Shown here: piece by piece, positions 1 to 11,000 of the stretch
Layout of the letters: every line of letters starts with the position of its first letter
Position numbering within the stretch: the first letter of the stretch is position 1
NCBI GenBank assembly: GCA_973895155.1
Contig: OZ316897.1
Coordinates: forward strand, 18,662,001-18,726,000
Source: Marsupella aquatica
Lineage: Eukaryota > Marchantiophyta
Length of the DNA: 64,000 nt
Direction: 5' to 3'
Made by a program: the position numbers and the translations under genes
Notes under the pieces: model-generated
Databases searched by the model: none
The model's input: the letters and a program-made list of their open reading frames with translations, nothing else
Told to the model about the DNA's origin: nothing

Positions 1-3000
1 GAACTGACTCAGAAGGTGTTCTCCTCGAGCTAGAAATTTCCACGATGCTTGAAGTTGGTGAAAGTGCAAATAAGGCAAAGTTTGACCTTACGCGATTCAC
101 AATTCTCGGTCTTCAATCTCGAGGTCCTGAAAACTCACGTAAAGGGCCTCTAGGCAGGACTAGCTCTCGGACTCCACAGTTTGGTGCCTCCTTCAAACTA
201 GGAGCAGTTGATCCACTTACGCAGGCTTCCAGTTCTCTCGAAGCAGTTTCAGAAACTGGTGATAGTGGAAGAGTGGAAGACCAGCCCAAGAAGGAATCCA
301 CTGACCACTCGTCACCTAATTCTCTTTCCAGTCCAAAAGAACAGGTTGTTGCTGAAAATGGTGGATTGAAGGGAAAGGATGGGCCCCAGCAACCTGCAAG
401 CGTAGACGAGCAAGCTGAGCGGTTTTACAATTCCCTCTCAGATTTCAACTCTTTCATTCTGGAGCACTTGCTTGTGCATTTTTCTATGGAGAAGGTTAAC
501 GATCAACATAAGGTGTGGAAGTGGACCAATGCTTGGCAGGGCCAGTGCTTTGTAGGTGGATTCGATTTCGCCATCACCACCTCTGAAATTGAGTTGCTTG
601 AATCTCTGGTGGCTCCTCTGTCCAGCATTGGAGGGTCGGGGTCTTCTAAATCCACTGGAGGGGAAGGTGCAGGCTTTGAAGTAACCCAAGAAGTCACTGA
701 TGAAACTAACTTTGAGATTCCGGATGGAGCTATAATTGCGATCAAGGATATTTACGAACACTGCTATCTGGCTGTCGAAGAGATATCCACCAACAAGGGA
801 CGCTATCGCTTGGTAGGGGTTCTGCATTACACTTTGGCTGGAGACAAGGCACTCTTTAAGGTGAAGTATCAGGATCCTCTCAGGAAAAACTCCGACGAGG
901 ATGCTTGGTTCTGGCTCTTGTCCGTTCATGCCAAGGGTGCTGATGGGGAGCCTTTCCGTGTGCACTGCCGCTCCGGGTCTGGTTTGGCTGATATTTCGTC
1001 GACAAAGGATGGACCATGGGAGAAATGGAGGTTTCTACCAGCCAAATCGTCGACTGACGAAAACAGTGAAGAAGTTGGCGCTCAAAACCCGACCAAGAAG
1101 CACTTGTTTCACCTGGTGAATTACAAAAACGGAAGTGGTATTGCTTTTGAGGAAAATGTTCCGGTCATAGTAAAGCAACCTGGAAATCCCTTTAAAGTAA
1201 AGATTTTTGCCGAGGCCCCAAATCAGAGAGGTGAATCGGAGGAAGATCTTGCGCGACCGGAAAAGGTTCAGCAAGAAGTAGTTGGGTTAGTCAACTCTAT
1301 ACCAAGCATTGTCTGCACATTTGACACTTTTATTTTCACAGTGCTGCATGAAGCTGGTGGTGGCTTACATTTATTGCCGCTGGTGAGGCTTCGAATACCT
1401 GGCGGTGAGGGAGTAATGCATATGGGTCTGTCTAAGACAAGGACAATTCTTCAGTGTGCCATAGTGCTGGAGCATTTTGAATCTCAGAGCAGCCGATGGG
1501 TTTCAATTATCAATCCTATTGAAACAGATCTCTTCTATCGGGCCAGAAGCACAAGATCTGAGTTAGGAGCTGCGAATAATGACTTGAAGTGCCCAGTGGC
1601 CTTCTTCTCAAGATTCAGGAAGGTAGATGTTGTGCTGAGTGAACCCTCCTTGGATGCGCTCCTCTTCTTGATTGGAGCTTTGGATTTAGCCGGGCCCTTT
1701 TCCTTGAAGTCCTCACCAGTGCAAGCAAATCGTTGCTTCGTGAAGAATATGACTGGGGTAGATGCACTCTGTAGTTTCGATCAAGCTTCGTCCAAAGTTG
1801 GTGGGAGGATTCCATCCTGGCATTCCGATGCATTCTTGATGAGGCATATGACTTCACGGAGAGATTCGGGACCAGCAAAAGTTGCTTCCTCAGCTGCACT
1901 GTATCTCCAAAAGTCAGGCAAGGGGACGACATCACCTGTGATTGTGAGTCTAGGGGATCCTGGAGTGTTTGCAATTAAGACTCGCCTCCGGGCTGATGCA
2001 GGACAAAACACTACTGGACCCATGGTTGTGGTGGATATTTCCAGGCGAAATGAGCAAGGGATAGTTGTCTCCGTCTCACCCATGGTCCGCATTCGAAATT
2101 CAAGTGGTCTTCCGCTTGAGCTCAGATGTAGACGAGATTCCGCTGGAGAGGAAGGTGCTGTGGTGGTGCTGGAAGATGGAGATACAATTGATGACTCAAT
2201 GGCAGCATTTGATGCATTGAACCTTGCCGGGGAACTAAGAAAAGCTCTCGCATCTCTAAATCTTGGGAACTACTACCTGTCTGTAAGACCTGCTCCCGAT
2301 TCTTCAATTGAAGGATTTTCTGACATGAGTGGCAAGGATGTCAATTTCGACTGGTCTGAGGACATCAAGGGAGCAAAGCCTGTGAAATCATCAGGAGCGT
2401 TGGACAAGCTTCAGTACAATTTCAGTAACACTGTGAACGCTAACAACCTGAAATCGTCATTCGGTGTGGTATTTTGCTCGTCAAAACTGAAGTCTTCGAA
2501 GGAGTCTTCTGGCCCTGATGATGAGGGAGGCCTGCACTTCTTGGTGAGGACAACTCGTCGTCAGGTACCCGTCTCCAGACCAAAAAAGGGAACCGAAAAT
2601 GACCAGCAGCATGGACAGTACTCCATTGTAGCTTGGCAACAACAGCAAGAGCTTCTTTTGCTCCCGACTGTTCGTTTAATGAATCTTACTACGGCAAACA
2701 TCTCAGTCCTACTTGTGTCAACATCGGACCGTAGAAAGACAAAAAATCAGGGAGATGCCTTTCGGAAAAATGTCCCCATCTCGAGTTTTGGTACAAAATC
2801 TATGTATGTGGATCTCGGAGACCTTCTTTTGACTGTGAAGCAGGAGGATCTCAACCTTATAAGCAGGCCAATTAGTGTGGGAGTGGGGAGTAAGGAATTC
2901 TCTAAAAATTCCAAGCTTGGTCGCATAAGAGATGTAGAGATGGAAGTGGATTTTGGAGATGGTATGCATTCTGCTCTTGCTGATGTAAGACGAGGAGCGG

Positions 3001-5975
3001 ATGGTGTCTTGGAGATCCTCCTCTTGACCAGATACACTTTGCAGAATGATAGTCATGCAAACCTGCTCTGCTGTTCAGGAAGGCATCGTTCATCTTGGTG
3101 GGGAGGGATGCGAAAGAATCAGGAGCCAGATTGGCCTAGTTCGGGCACTGTGCTCACCATAGCACCCAAATCAAAACTGTCATGGTTTGAAAAATCCACC
3201 ATCGTACTTTTCAAACGAACGGAACCATTAGCAGAAACAGCACTCCTCGATCTTGAATCTGTTTCTGGGTCAATGGAAATTAGTCTACGAGTCCACTGCC
3301 CAGACCGTGTGGATAACAGAATTCAACTGGGTGTCCAGCTGAAGGTGCCATCTGCTGAGGACTCCAACCCCTCGTGTATTATTCTCCTGGTCCCAAGATA
3401 CGTTGTTGCGAATGACTCAAGTGAGGCAATACTTGTTTGTCAAGATGGATTTCAGGACACTAATGCAACGATAACATTGGCACCAGGAGAAAGGTCTGCC
3501 TTAAACGCTCAGGAAGTGCCTGGTCAACCCGACAAGAATGGATCAGGGGATGAGGAAGTGGGACCTGACATTCTTCTCAAAGTGCGTTTCCGTCCTAAGG
3601 AATCAGGGTGCAGTTGGTCTGGTCCAGTATGCGCGGCTGCTCTAGGCTCGTTTTCTGTAAAGATAAAGCGCTTACAACAAGACGAACCTGAGTTTTCATC
3701 TCAAAAGCCGCAAACAGAGGAGGTCTTATTTGCAGTGGTAGAGGTACAGGAGAAAGATTCATCTTTGATTATGGCCTTCCGGCGACAACCTGGTGATAGG
3801 ATTCCGTACCTCATTGAAAATGCTCTAAGATCAGCTGCAATCACTTACAACCAAGAGGGTTTGGAAAACTCCGAATTGCTGGAAACTGGGGCATCTGTGG
3901 GTTATGTTTGGGATGACCTTGACAAGCCTCACACTCTGATTGTGAGTCTTGCTGGCGCTGCTGTGCAAGATCTGATCAATCCAGACAAGCTGAGGAGCTG
4001 GAAGCGATTCAGGGCATCCAGAGGGACAACGGGTCTTCTTCAGATACCATTCCTGAACGATTTGAGTCGTCTGGCATTGTATGGAGATAGAAATGACGAT
4101 GATGATGCGCCCACCTCAAAGGGTAATCAGCCACGTATAGGGTATGAAGTTTATGCCGATGGCCCCACTCGAGTTGTACGTATTTGTGAGGAGAAAGATG
4201 CCAGAGTTGAGAGAAACTGGCAGTCTGATGTGTCCAGGCCCAAAATGGAGATTGACATGCGAATACCAATTTTTACTGTAACTATTGCTGAGCCTGGGAA
4301 AGGGCCAGAGGAGGCTGAAAAGGAGGAAGGGACCAGTTTTGATACTGTACCATACGTACCAGTAATTTGTTTAAGGTTGACAAATGTTTTAATTGAAGCA
4401 AGGGTCACACCAGAGTACACGTTCTTTCAATTGAAAGATGAGCGGCTGGACGTGGATGTGAAGTGGAAGGGAGCTCCAGTAGCTGCAATGCTCAGGGGTC
4501 ATAATCAAGACCGCTTCGGGACAGGCCACACGATACTTCACACGGCCATAGTTATCTCCAACCGTGCGAAGAACCCAATACAACTCAAATATGCCTCCGT
4601 TTTACTTCAGGCAATCGATGTCAATCTTGACGAGGAGACCTTAATGAAGCTTGTCCCCTTTTATAGGGTCTCCCTCTCTGAATCGACTGCTCCAAGTCGA
4701 CAAATATACTTCGAGCGTTTTGAGATTCATCCAATCAAGATTGTTGGGAGCTTTCTTCCCGGAAGTCCACGTGCGGACTATTCCTCAGGACAGGAAACCC
4801 TCCGAGCTCTCTTGCACTCAGTCATCAAGGTCCCAACCGTGCGTGGGGCCACTGTGGAACTCAATGGGGTGCTTCTCTCAAATGCTCTGCTTACCTTTAA
4901 GCAACTGGCCCTCAAGTGTGCTCAGCATTACTCTTGGTACTCGATGCGGGCTATATATATTGCCAGAGGGAGTAAGCTGCTACCTCCGGGATTTGCATCA
5001 CTCTTTGATGACTCTGCAGCATCATCCTTGGATGTGTTTTTTGATCCGTCAAGTGGGTCTGTGGATCTGCAAGGTTTGACATTGGGTATGTTCGGGATGC
5101 TCAAGAGAGGATTGCGCAAGAAAGGGAAAGGAGGAGGCACTCAGCGTTATTTGGGGGATCTCCAACATAGCGTGAAGGCAGCAGGGTCCAATATTCTCTT
5201 TGCAGCAGTGACGGAGGTGTCAGACAGCGTGGTGAAGGGTGCAGATGCGAATGGATTCGATGGTGTGTTGAGTGGCTTCCGGCGTGGCATATTGAATGTT
5301 GCAATGAGGCCATCTGTGCTGAGAGGTGCAGTGGTCCAAGGTGGTGCCATCAGAAGAATCAAGTTGGACCGGATTGTGGGGGCTAATGAGGCATACATTG
5401 AGGGCTATTTGCAGGCAACGTTGGATGCCTTGTTCAAGCAAAGTTATGTCAGGGTGAAGGTAATAGATGACCTGGTCCTTCTAAAAAATCTCCCTCCAAA
5501 CACCACCTTGATGGAGGAAATGGTACAATGTGTAAGGGACTTCTTGATAGGAGAGGGGCTTCTTGCAGGAGAGTCTTCACCAGCTGCTCTCAGTGCACTC
5601 AGACGGCTTCAAGGAGAAGATAGACGACTGGGGGCTACATTGGTTGCCGTCTGTGAACAATTGCTTGTCATAATAGTGGTGCGTTCCCTGCGTCGTCAAA
5701 CAATAACAGTGCTTCGCAAAAAGAACATCACCTTCATTGGAGGGACCCAGCCAGAGATTTATGACTCCGCCCAAACTGACAAGGACAAGGCAAAGGAAGA
5801 GCACAAGGAACAGCCACGTCAAGGGTTTTTTGAAGGAATCAACGTGAAGAATGCGCTGCTTAGCTTTGCCTTTTCGAGTGCACTGGCATATGTAGATGGC
5901 AGAATCTGTCGGCACATACCAAATCCTTTGGTTCGCCGTGTAGTTAGTGGATTTTTACTCAGCTTTGTTGAGTGA
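1..5975 (+). CDS. VPS13-like / SHRUBBY-like protein, C-terminal part (5' end outside window)
   Basis: The reading frame is open from base 3 to the stop at 5973-5975, so the gene enters from the left; the Met at 45 is internal. About 1990 residues are visible with no intron. Numbering from that Met, a beta-rich SHR-BD/VAB-type region includes PRYVVANDSSEAILVCQ near 1112. It is followed by the VPS13 C-terminal region with VNLDEETLMKLVPFY near 1521, IHPIKIVGSF, YIEGYLQATLDALFKQ near 1783 and LKNLPPNTTL near 1815. VPS13 family proteins are bridge-like lipid-transfer proteins at membrane contact sites, and the plant SHRUBBY branch has been linked to root growth. The tail carries KNALLSFAFSSALAYVDGR, possibly amphipathic. 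Family assignment is firm; the SHRUBBY subclass is inferred from the C-terminus. The N-terminal chorein domain is not in the window. Confidence 0.82.
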   Translation, partial: TDSEGVLLELEISTMLEVGESANKAKFDLTRFTILGLQSRGPENSRKGPLGRTSSRTPQFGASFKLGAVDPLTQASSSLEAVSETGDSGRVEDQPKKESTDHSSPNSLSSPKEQVVAENGGLKGKDGPQQPASVDEQAERFYNSLSDFNSFILEHLLVHFSMEKVNDQHKVWKWTNAWQGQCFVGGFDFAITTSEIELLESLVAPLSSIGGSGSSKSTGGEGAGFEVTQEVTDETNFEIPDGAIIAIKDIYEHCYLAVEEISTNKGRYRLVGVLHYTLAGDKALFKVKYQDPLRKNSDEDAWFWLLSVHAKGADGEPFRVHCRSGSGLADISSTKDGPWEKWRFLPAKSSTDENSEEVGAQNPTKKHLFHLVNYKNGSGIAFEENVPVIVKQPGNPFKVKIFAEAPNQRGESEEDLARPEKVQQEVVGLVNSIPSIVCTFDTFIFTVLHEAGGGLHLLPLVRLRIPGGEGVMHMGLSKTRTILQCAIVLEHFESQSSRWVSIINPIETDLFYRARSTRSELGAANNDLKCPVAFFSRFRKVDVVLSEPSLDALLFLIGALDLAGPFSLKSSPVQANRCFVKNMTGVDALCSFDQASSKVGGRIPSWHSDAFLMRHMTSRRDSGPAKVASSAALYLQKSGKGTTSPVIVSLGDPGVFAIKTRLRADAGQNTTGPMVVVDISRRNEQGIVVSVSPMVRIRNSSGLPLELRCRRDSAGEEGAVVVLEDGDTIDDSMAAFDALNLAGELRKALASLNLGNYYLSVRPAPDSSIEGFSDMSGKDVNFDWSEDIKGAKPVKSSGALDKLQYNFSNTVNANNLKSSFGVVFCSSKLKSSKESSGPDDEGGLHFLVRTTRRQVPVSRPKKGTENDQQHGQYSIVAWQQQQELLLLPTVRLMNLTTANISVLLVSTSDRRKTKNQGDAFRKNVPISSFGTKSMYVDLGDLLLTVKQEDLNLISRPISVGVGSKEFSKNSKLGRIRDVEMEVDFGDGMHSALADVRRGADGVLEILLLTRYTLQNDSHANLLCCSGRHRSSWWGGMRKNQEPDWPSSGTVLTIAPKSKLSWFEKSTIVLFKRTEPLAETALLDLESVSGSMEISLRVHCPDRVDNRIQLGVQLKVPSAEDSNPSCIILLVPRYVVANDSSEAILVCQDGFQDTNATITLAPGERSALNAQEVPGQPDKNGSGDEEVGPDILLKVRFRPKESGCSWSGPVCAAALGSFSVKIKRLQQDEPEFSSQKPQTEEVLFAVVEVQEKDSSLIMAFRRQPGDRIPYLIENALRSAAITYNQEGLENSELLETGASVGYVWDDLDKPHTLIVSLAGAAVQDLINPDKLRSWKRFRASRGTTGLLQIPFLNDLSRLALYGDRNDDDDAPTSKGNQPRIGYEVYADGPTRVVRICEEKDARVERNWQSDVSRPKMEIDMRIPIFTVTIAEPGKGPEEAEKEEGTSFDTVPYVPVICLRLTNVLIEARVTPEYTFFQLKDERLDVDVKWKGAPVAAMLRGHNQDRFGTGHTILHTAIVISNRAKNPIQLKYASVLLQAIDVNLDEETLMKLVPFYRVSLSESTAPSRQIYFERFEIHPIKIVGSFLPGSPRADYSSGQETLRALLHSVIKVPTVRGATVELNGVLLSNALLTFKQLALKCAQHYSWYSMRAIYIARGSKLLPPGFASLFDDSAASSLDVFFDPSSGSVDLQGLTLGMFGMLKRGLRKKGKGGGTQRYLGDLQHSVKAAGSNILFAAVTEVSDSVVKGADANGFDGVLSGFRRGILNVAMRPSVLRGAVVQGGAIRRIKLDRIVGANEAYIEGYLQATLDALFKQSYVRVKVIDDLVLLKNLPPNTTLMEEMVQCVRDFLIGEGLLAGESSPAALSALRRLQGEDRRLGATLVAVCEQLLVIIVVRSLRRQTITVLRKKNITFIGGTQPEIYDSAQTDKDKAKEEHKEQPRQGFFEGINVKNALLSFAFSSALAYVDGRICRHIPNPLVRRVVSGFLLSFVE

Positions 5976-8051
5976 ACTGTAAATCTTTCAGTCCTCGTTT
6001 TGGGGGTTCCACTCTTTTCAATTGTACACTACTCAATTGTATACTACAGGAAATTTTCTCAACGTCTTCCCCAATCGATTGTTTGCAATTCTATCTGTGC
6101 GTGCACGGTTTAAACAATTTGTTGCCAATGGGAAATCGCCAGCAATTAGTATTTCCACATATGGACTAAACTACCAAGCCTTCTCTTGAAAATGATAGAC
6201 TAAACATGAATGAAATTATACATTCTGCCATCCAATGGTTGATACAGTTGGCAGAACCTTCTGGACTTGCACTGTCAAATTCCTGATTCAGTAGAGTTTG
6301 TATATTAAGAATGGGGTGGAATGAAGGATGATGTGATTCAGTATAACAGTAGAGTACCTGTTAAAGAATGGGGTTGAAATTGAAGGATGAAGACTGTTGT
6401 TAAGCCCAAAAGACGAGTAACAGTACATTCTCAAATGGACACAGATTGACCCACGAAACTCTGGTTGAGGTCATGGAGCAAGGCTGTGAACTCAAAGTCA
6501 TCTCGTTCTGCTCCAAGGAACCCCCAGCGATATGGAGCAACGCATTCCGAAGTCCTTATGGCAGTTTCAGCCCATACTCGAATCATGAGTAGTTCAAGTG
6601 AGAAATCACCCTCAACTCACCCTAATTTGGCCTCATGAGGGACATATAACTGGTTGCGTCCAAAGCCCTTTGTCTTCCTTTGACAACTGGCCTTTGTGCC
6701 CTGACCATTCATTGGCTTGGAGTCCTCTGATGTTAGGCATGACTTGGGCTGCAACCTCGTGTTGATCTTGAGTCCAAAGTGCAGCCCCAAGAGGATTTGC
6801 TTGATGGACCCCAAAATGAATTGTGATACTTACTAGGACCTCTGAAGGTTCTGGTACATTGATATAAGGTCAATCAATGGTGTCAATCAATGGTCTGGAT
6901 CACTCAGGGGTCCTATTAAATGACACGTTTCATTTTGGGGTCCTATCAAGGAAATCCCTAGCAGCCCCAAGCTTGGCTTCAACTTCCACTTCCACTAGCA
7001 TAGCGGCCTCAGCTTTGACCCAAGGTGTGGGCTCGGCTGGGTCCAACGGATCAAGTACTAAACCCTTTCTCGATTAAGAGATATCACAATCTCATTACCG
7101 TCACAAACTTAGCCGTTTAAAATTGATTTCTTTGATTATGTCGCCATCCCTTGTCCACAATGCTTGCTTCCCGGCTTGAATTGTTCGCATTCCTCTAGTC
7201 TTCAACTAAAGCTAGCTCACTCTGAACACAGGTTGACGCCAAATGCAGCCTCTATGTCAAAGAAACAATTGTTGGTCTCCCTCTCACACCATAGCTTTCT
7301 TAAATTAAAAAAACTACAAATCCTTCATGTGAAGCGATGACTTGTTTGTTTTGTGTGTTCTTCATGAATCAAATGTACATTTCTTCTCAATGCTGCGAAT
7401 CTTTGGGCAGGCTGAAATATACATAGAATTGGGCATTTGTTTTTTGGCACTTTAAAAATTATACGAAGCATGAATAATGTACATTTTTCACAATTCTGTG
7501 TATCTTCGGGCACTTTGAAATATACGAAGAATGGGGCACTTCTTTTTTGGCACTTAAAAAATATACGAAGCATGTATAATGTACATTTCTTCACAATGCT
7601 GTGAATCTTTGGGCAGTTAGAAATATAGGAAGAATTGGGCACTTATTTTTTGGCACTTTAAAAACCATAGGAAGCATGAATGAAATGTACATATCTTGTC
7701 AATGCTGCATTTCTTTGGGCAGCTTCAAATGTACGAAGCATGAATCAACTGTACAATTCTTCTCAGTGCTGCGAATAGTTCTGATCGATTCGAACGCAAG
7801 AGTACAGTAGTAGACTCCTGTTCTGTCTCGAGACTCGAGAACCTATACATCACTCTGTAGCTTTGCCAGATCGCAGAATTGTTGACACAATTAAATCCAG
7901 TCCGATCCGATTCGAGAATTGGGTATTTGGGTTCGGTAACTCGTTCCGTCTCGGCTTGATCGACCGGGATTCAAGGATTTCGATTTGGGTATTGCATGTT
8001 TGTTCCTTGAGGTTTTGATCGACCAGATCGAGAGACCATCGATAGATCGAG
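5976..8051. other. Intergenic region between VPS13-like gene and ALDH10
   Basis: No supportable gene. The first part holds the 3' UTR of the VPS13-like gene; 6200-7300 shows only short open frames with no recognisable protein. A degenerate tandem repeat (7373-7765) is listed separately. The last 200 bases or so before 8052 are probably the ALDH10 promoter and leader, but I see no clear TATA box. Confidence 0.6.
7373..7765. repeat. Degenerate ~104-bp tandem repeat, about 3.5 copies
   Basis: The word ATGTACAT starts at 7373, 7477 and 7579, with a variant at 7685 and a diverged CTGTAC copy at 7749, giving spacings of 104, 102, 106 and 64 bases. Between anchors each unit carries variants of a TTTGGGCA(C/G) block, GAAATATAC/GAAG and TTTTTTGGCACTTTAAAA. 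The last unit is truncated. It lies about 300 bases upstream of the ALDH10 start. Confidence 0.75.
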
Positions 8052-11000
8052 ATGGTGGTAGCGATGGCAGTCTCATCGGCTCCGACGATACCCTCTCGGC
8101 AGCTCTTCATAGGAGGTGACTGGGTCGCGCCCGTGAAAGGCCAGCGGATCCCCGTCGTCAACCCAGCTACGGAGGAGCCAGTAGGTATCTATCGATTGAT
8201 CTATCTTTCTTCGTCCGTCCTCGGCTCGCTTGCCTCCATCCTCTGTTTCGAAGCTTTGAGTGGAACGATGTGAAGAACTGGCACGACAGCATCGGAAAGC
8301 TGCTTCGAAATGACGCTGACGCCAGTGGAGCATTACATGAATGAACGCATTTTGAGCAGAATGGTTTCAGAGGTCATACAGAGTCCCCTGTTCCGACTTG
8401 CTGTAATTCCTGCGATACCGTCGATTTAGGTGCATGCACTTTCTTCATTCGCAAATTAATCTGGTCAGGTGGCCGTAGCTTTATCGAGCTCAATTCTAAT
8501 CGTCGGTGTTATCGTCAGGTGAAGTACCCTCTGCAACAGCTGAGGATGTGGAGGCTGCAGTTAAGTCTGCCCGTGAGGCCCTGTCACGAGACAAGGGCAA
8601 GGCTTGGTCTCGGGCTTCTGGCAAGCTCCGAGCTCAGTATCTACGAGCTATTGCCGCGAAGGTCAGTCCTCATGTCTCTTGGTGCAAACTCACAGATCCA
8701 AACAGGCAACGTGAAGAGGTTTGCCTCAACAAATGGGAACAGAGATTTGCACTACCTGCTTGTTGGGGATTTGTTCCTCTACTTTTGAGTTTCAACCGAA
8801 TTAGTTGACAGTTGCAATGGGAAATGTGTGAATCGCAAGACCACATCATACTGCAGAATTAGTCAACTCCTGAAATATATTCAACTCATTGAGTAGACAG
8901 GGGTTTGTCCTTCTTTGTCTTCCATTTTGGTGCGTACAATCTCTAAAATTTAAACTGAAGGTCATAATTGGTACCTCCTTTGAAGCTATTTGGCGAATCG
9001 GATACTGTATAGGTGCTTGAACGGAAGAAAGAGCTGGCACAGCTGGAGTCCGTGGACTGTGGCAAGCCAATTGACGAAGCAGAATGGGACATGGTGAGCA
9101 CTTAACTTGCTTAACTATCATTGGGTTAGAATCCGGTTGCTCTCTTTGCCACTGACCTCCATGAGCGTTGTGAGTTCAATTATTCCACCGACTGCATGCT
9201 AATGCCAGCAAGGCTCTTACTGCCAATTCCAATACTCGGCAATGGATCTCACAATGGAAGACTTTGCGACCTTTTGTGTAATTTCTTGGTCAGAATGCCG
9301 TCCATACCAAACTTGTCATTTGACATAGTGAGGCTAATGTATAATTCAATGCTATAATTGATTCAATGTCAGTCGTGTTCTAACAAATGGATGTGGGTTT
9401 GAAGGACGATGTTGCAGGTTGTTTTGAGTACTATGCAGGCCTAGCAGAGGGGTTCGATGCGAAACAACTCACTTCTGTGGAACTTCCCATGGAACAGTTC
9501 AAGTGCAATGTCCTGAAGGAGCCGATTGGAGTTGTGGGTCTTATCACCCCATGGTAAGTTAAAACTGGTCATCGCTGTAAGTTTCAAGAGTAGTTTTCCT
9601 TTTCCATCCTATTCCTTCCTGGTCCGTGTGGTCTTTGTTGTTTGGAAGCCCCAGCAAGATTGTGTGTGGCCAGGATAAAGATTCATCTGCGCTTGTCGAA
9701 GGATCTCAATTACAGTATTGGGGAGAACTTGTATAACCGATGGTGTTTAATTGCAGGAACTATCCACTGTTAATGGCAACTTGGAAAGTTGCACCGGCTC
9801 TTGCTGCAGGTTGCACAGCTATTTTGAAGCCCTCTGAGATGGCCTCAGTGTACGTTTCTTGACCCACTTGGAACAAATGGATGTTTCAAGACAGGCAGGA
9901 AAGAATCTCATTCTTGGGACTACAGAGTTGGAATAGTCACTTTCTTCTTTTATGTTGATTGATATCGTTGGTCAGTTCTGTCTGAGACTGAATTGTACTA
10001 TTCAATCTTTTGAAACTGCTGTCCAGTACATGTTTGGAGCTTGGAGCAATTGCGAAGGAAGTTGGACTTCCTCCAGGTGTTCTCAATATTCTCACTGGGC
10101 TCGGAGGTACAGCAGGGGCACCACTTGCGTCGCATCCAGGGGTTGACAAGGTGAGGAATATGTTGTTCAATTTAGTTTATTGTTGACGACAATGGATCCT
10201 AAGTTTACTCATTGTGCGTATAATGTCCGAAATTACACGAAGACACTGTTTGGCCCATGAATTTGGAGGACGGTTTGTCGTCTGGATGATCCATATAATT
10301 TCTCTTTCGTGCCTCGTCTATATCTTAATGTCCAAACTGCAGGTTGCTTTCACAGGAAGTACGAATACCGGTAGAGCAGTCATGAAATCTGCAGCAGAGA
10401 TTATCAAGGTGAAATAGAACTCTTTTTCTCGTTTGTCTTCTCTTTACCACATGTTTATGTTCGGCATTTTTCTTTTGTGGACTTTTCGTCTACATGGGAG
10501 ATAGATGCACTGTAGTGATCATGTTCTGACGAAAGAACGTAGCCTTCTCTTTGACTTGAAGCGTTTGACGGCTCCAGGCGCAATGAGCCCGATCTTTTGC
10601 AATGTAAAGGACCATTCATCGTCAAGTCATTCTTCACCTTGGTTTGGTTGCTGTGTCCGTTCTAGTCTAGCATCTTGGTCGTGAATTACGAACTAATGAT
10701 TCTCACATTGATTGTTGGTTGCAGCCTGTGACGTTGGAGCTTGGTGGAAAAAGTCCGATCATTGTATTTGAGGATGCGGACATTGACAAAGGTATCCTCT
10801 AAATTATCAATTCAGCTGAAACAGGAAGCCTTATTAAAATAGGCTTTCCATATGGTTTCGTGATAATTGTGTCGGTGTCAACCTCGCCAAGGATCTAGCA
10901 CGCGTGGTGAAAGTCTCTCGCCGAGGATTCTGCAATCTTTGCTGCTCACTGGCAAGAATTTTCATTGCGTATGTGTACAATTTTAAATATTAAAGTTGAT

